Below are positions 22,500 through 22,991 of a stretch of DNA of 22,991 bases, in pieces. The notes beneath the pieces are model-generated. The model was not told where the DNA came from. It made no database searches and saw only the letters and a program-made list of their open reading frames with translations. Each line of letters begins with the position of its first letter. Positions within the stretch are counted from its first letter, which is position 1. Position numbers and translations under genes: made by a program. Origin of the DNA: Chlamydiota bacterium (lineage in GTDB: Bacteria > Chlamydiota > Chlamydiia > Chlamydiales > JAJFMK01); the NCBI GenBank assembly GCA_021772215.1, contig JAJFMK010000241.1, positions 1 to 22,991 of the forward strand, given 5' to 3'.

Positions 22500-22512
22500 C
22501 TGCTCGTCTCCT

Positions 22513-22991
22513 TTATGCTGCGCTTTCTACTTCTCTCAAGTCGAGCGAAAGCCCAGGTCCCATCGTCGATGAGAGCACAACTGAGCGGACATACTGTCCC
22601 TTCGCGCTTGATGGTTTAGCCCTTATAATGGCAGAAAGTAGAGTCTTCAAATTCTCAGCAAGAGCTGTTTCGGCGAAAGAGAGCTTGCCAACAGCGCAGT
22701 TAATCACACTATGCTTGTCGACCTTAAACTCAATCTTTCCGCCCTTCAGCTCTTGAACAGCTTTGGCGACATCTGTCGTAACGGTTCCAGCCTTGGGCGT
22801 TGGCATCAGTCCACGGGGACCTAAAACCTTACCAAGCTTTCCCACTTCACGCATCATTTCAGGTGTGGCAACAACAGCATCAAAGTCTGTCCATCCGCCA
22901 GTTACCTTCTCCAGTAAATCAGCATCTCCAGCAAAGTCTGCACCTGCAGCCTTTGCCTCTTCGATCTTGTCCCCTCGGGTAAAGACCAAAA
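22513..22991 (-). CDS. rplA: 50S ribosomal protein L1 (C-terminal part, cut by window edge)
   Basis: The last 159 or so codons of L1; the start is beyond the right edge of the window. Family motifs in order are VFTRGDKIEEAKAAGADFAG, then GGWTDFDAVVATPEMM, then GKLGKVLGPRGLMPTPKAGTV (the classic L1 signature), and KGGKIEFKVDKHSVINCAVG. It closes with the strand-rich domain VRSVVLSSTMGPGLSLDL. L1 forms the mobile stalk at the E site and in many bacteria represses its own operon. About 75 N-terminal residues are missing from view, judged from the usual length of about 232. rplJ follows after 13 nt, so it belongs to the same transcript. Confidence 0.97.
   Translation of the reverse strand, partial: LVFTRGDKIEEAKAAGADFAGDADLLEKVTGGWTDFDAVVATPEMMREVGKLGKVLGPRGLMPTPKAGTVTTDVAKAVQELKGGKIEFKVDKHSVINCAVGKLSFAETALAENLKTLLSAIIRAKPSSAKGQYVRSVVLSSTMGPGLSLDLREVESAA

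Noticed and set aside
1..22991. CRISPR array, prophage or transposase gene
   Set aside because: No regularly spaced direct repeats, and no integrase, transposase or phage structural protein was found among the supported genes.

Overview
The window is chromosomal DNA from a member of the order Chlamydiales, most likely a lineage outside the genus Chlamydia (a Waddlia/Parachlamydia/Estrella-like amoeba-associated group). Three things point there. The V-type ATPase operon has the reduced chlamydial order E-(DUF2764)-A-B-D-I-K. A small Cys-motif gene sits directly in front of transaldolase, as I recall for CT312-CT313 of C. trachomatis. The neighbouring rpoC-rpoB-rplL-rplJ-rplA block matches the C. 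trachomatis CT314-CT318 order, and RpoB/RpoC have the lengths and sequence texture of chlamydial proteins. The species cannot be named from sequence reading alone.

Layout: (1) 1-713 holds a TfoX N-terminal-domain protein (+) and a 195-bp near-palindromic non-coding element. (2) 714-8140 is a tightly packed minus-strand V/A-ATPase operon with gaps of 0-3 nt or short overlaps, transcribed atpE to atpK. (3) 8222-9139 is an EamA/DMT transporter (minus). (4) 9187-12133 is a plus-strand run: a secreted protein with a PsbP/Mog1-like pattern, a tiny Cys/His-rich membrane-anchored protein, an eight-cysteine secreted protein, a zinc-ribbon-like protein, and transaldolase. (5) 12081-12968 is a helical-repeat (TPR/PPR-like) protein that overlaps the tal 3' end tail to tail. 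(6) 13228-22991 is the minus-strand ribosomal-protein/RNA-polymerase block: rplA (partial), rplJ, rplL, a 368-bp structured intergenic region, rpoB, rpoC and a strong terminator hairpin.

How the parts work together: the minus-strand operons encode core machinery, namely an ion-coupled rotary ATPase and the transcription/translation apparatus. The c-subunit of the ATPase retains the residues that bind Na+ in Enterococcus hirae NtpK, so Na+ coupling is plausible. The accessory part is the tal cluster, where two or three uncharacterised exported proteins share an apparent transcription unit with a cytosolic sugar-phosphate enzyme.

I saw no clear novel defence, CRISPR, prophage or biosynthetic system. 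The least explained items are the palindromic repeat family (505-699 with a related copy at 13136-13179), the exported small-protein cluster at 9187-10803, the DUF2764 protein in the subunit-C position, and the long structured leader upstream of rpoB.
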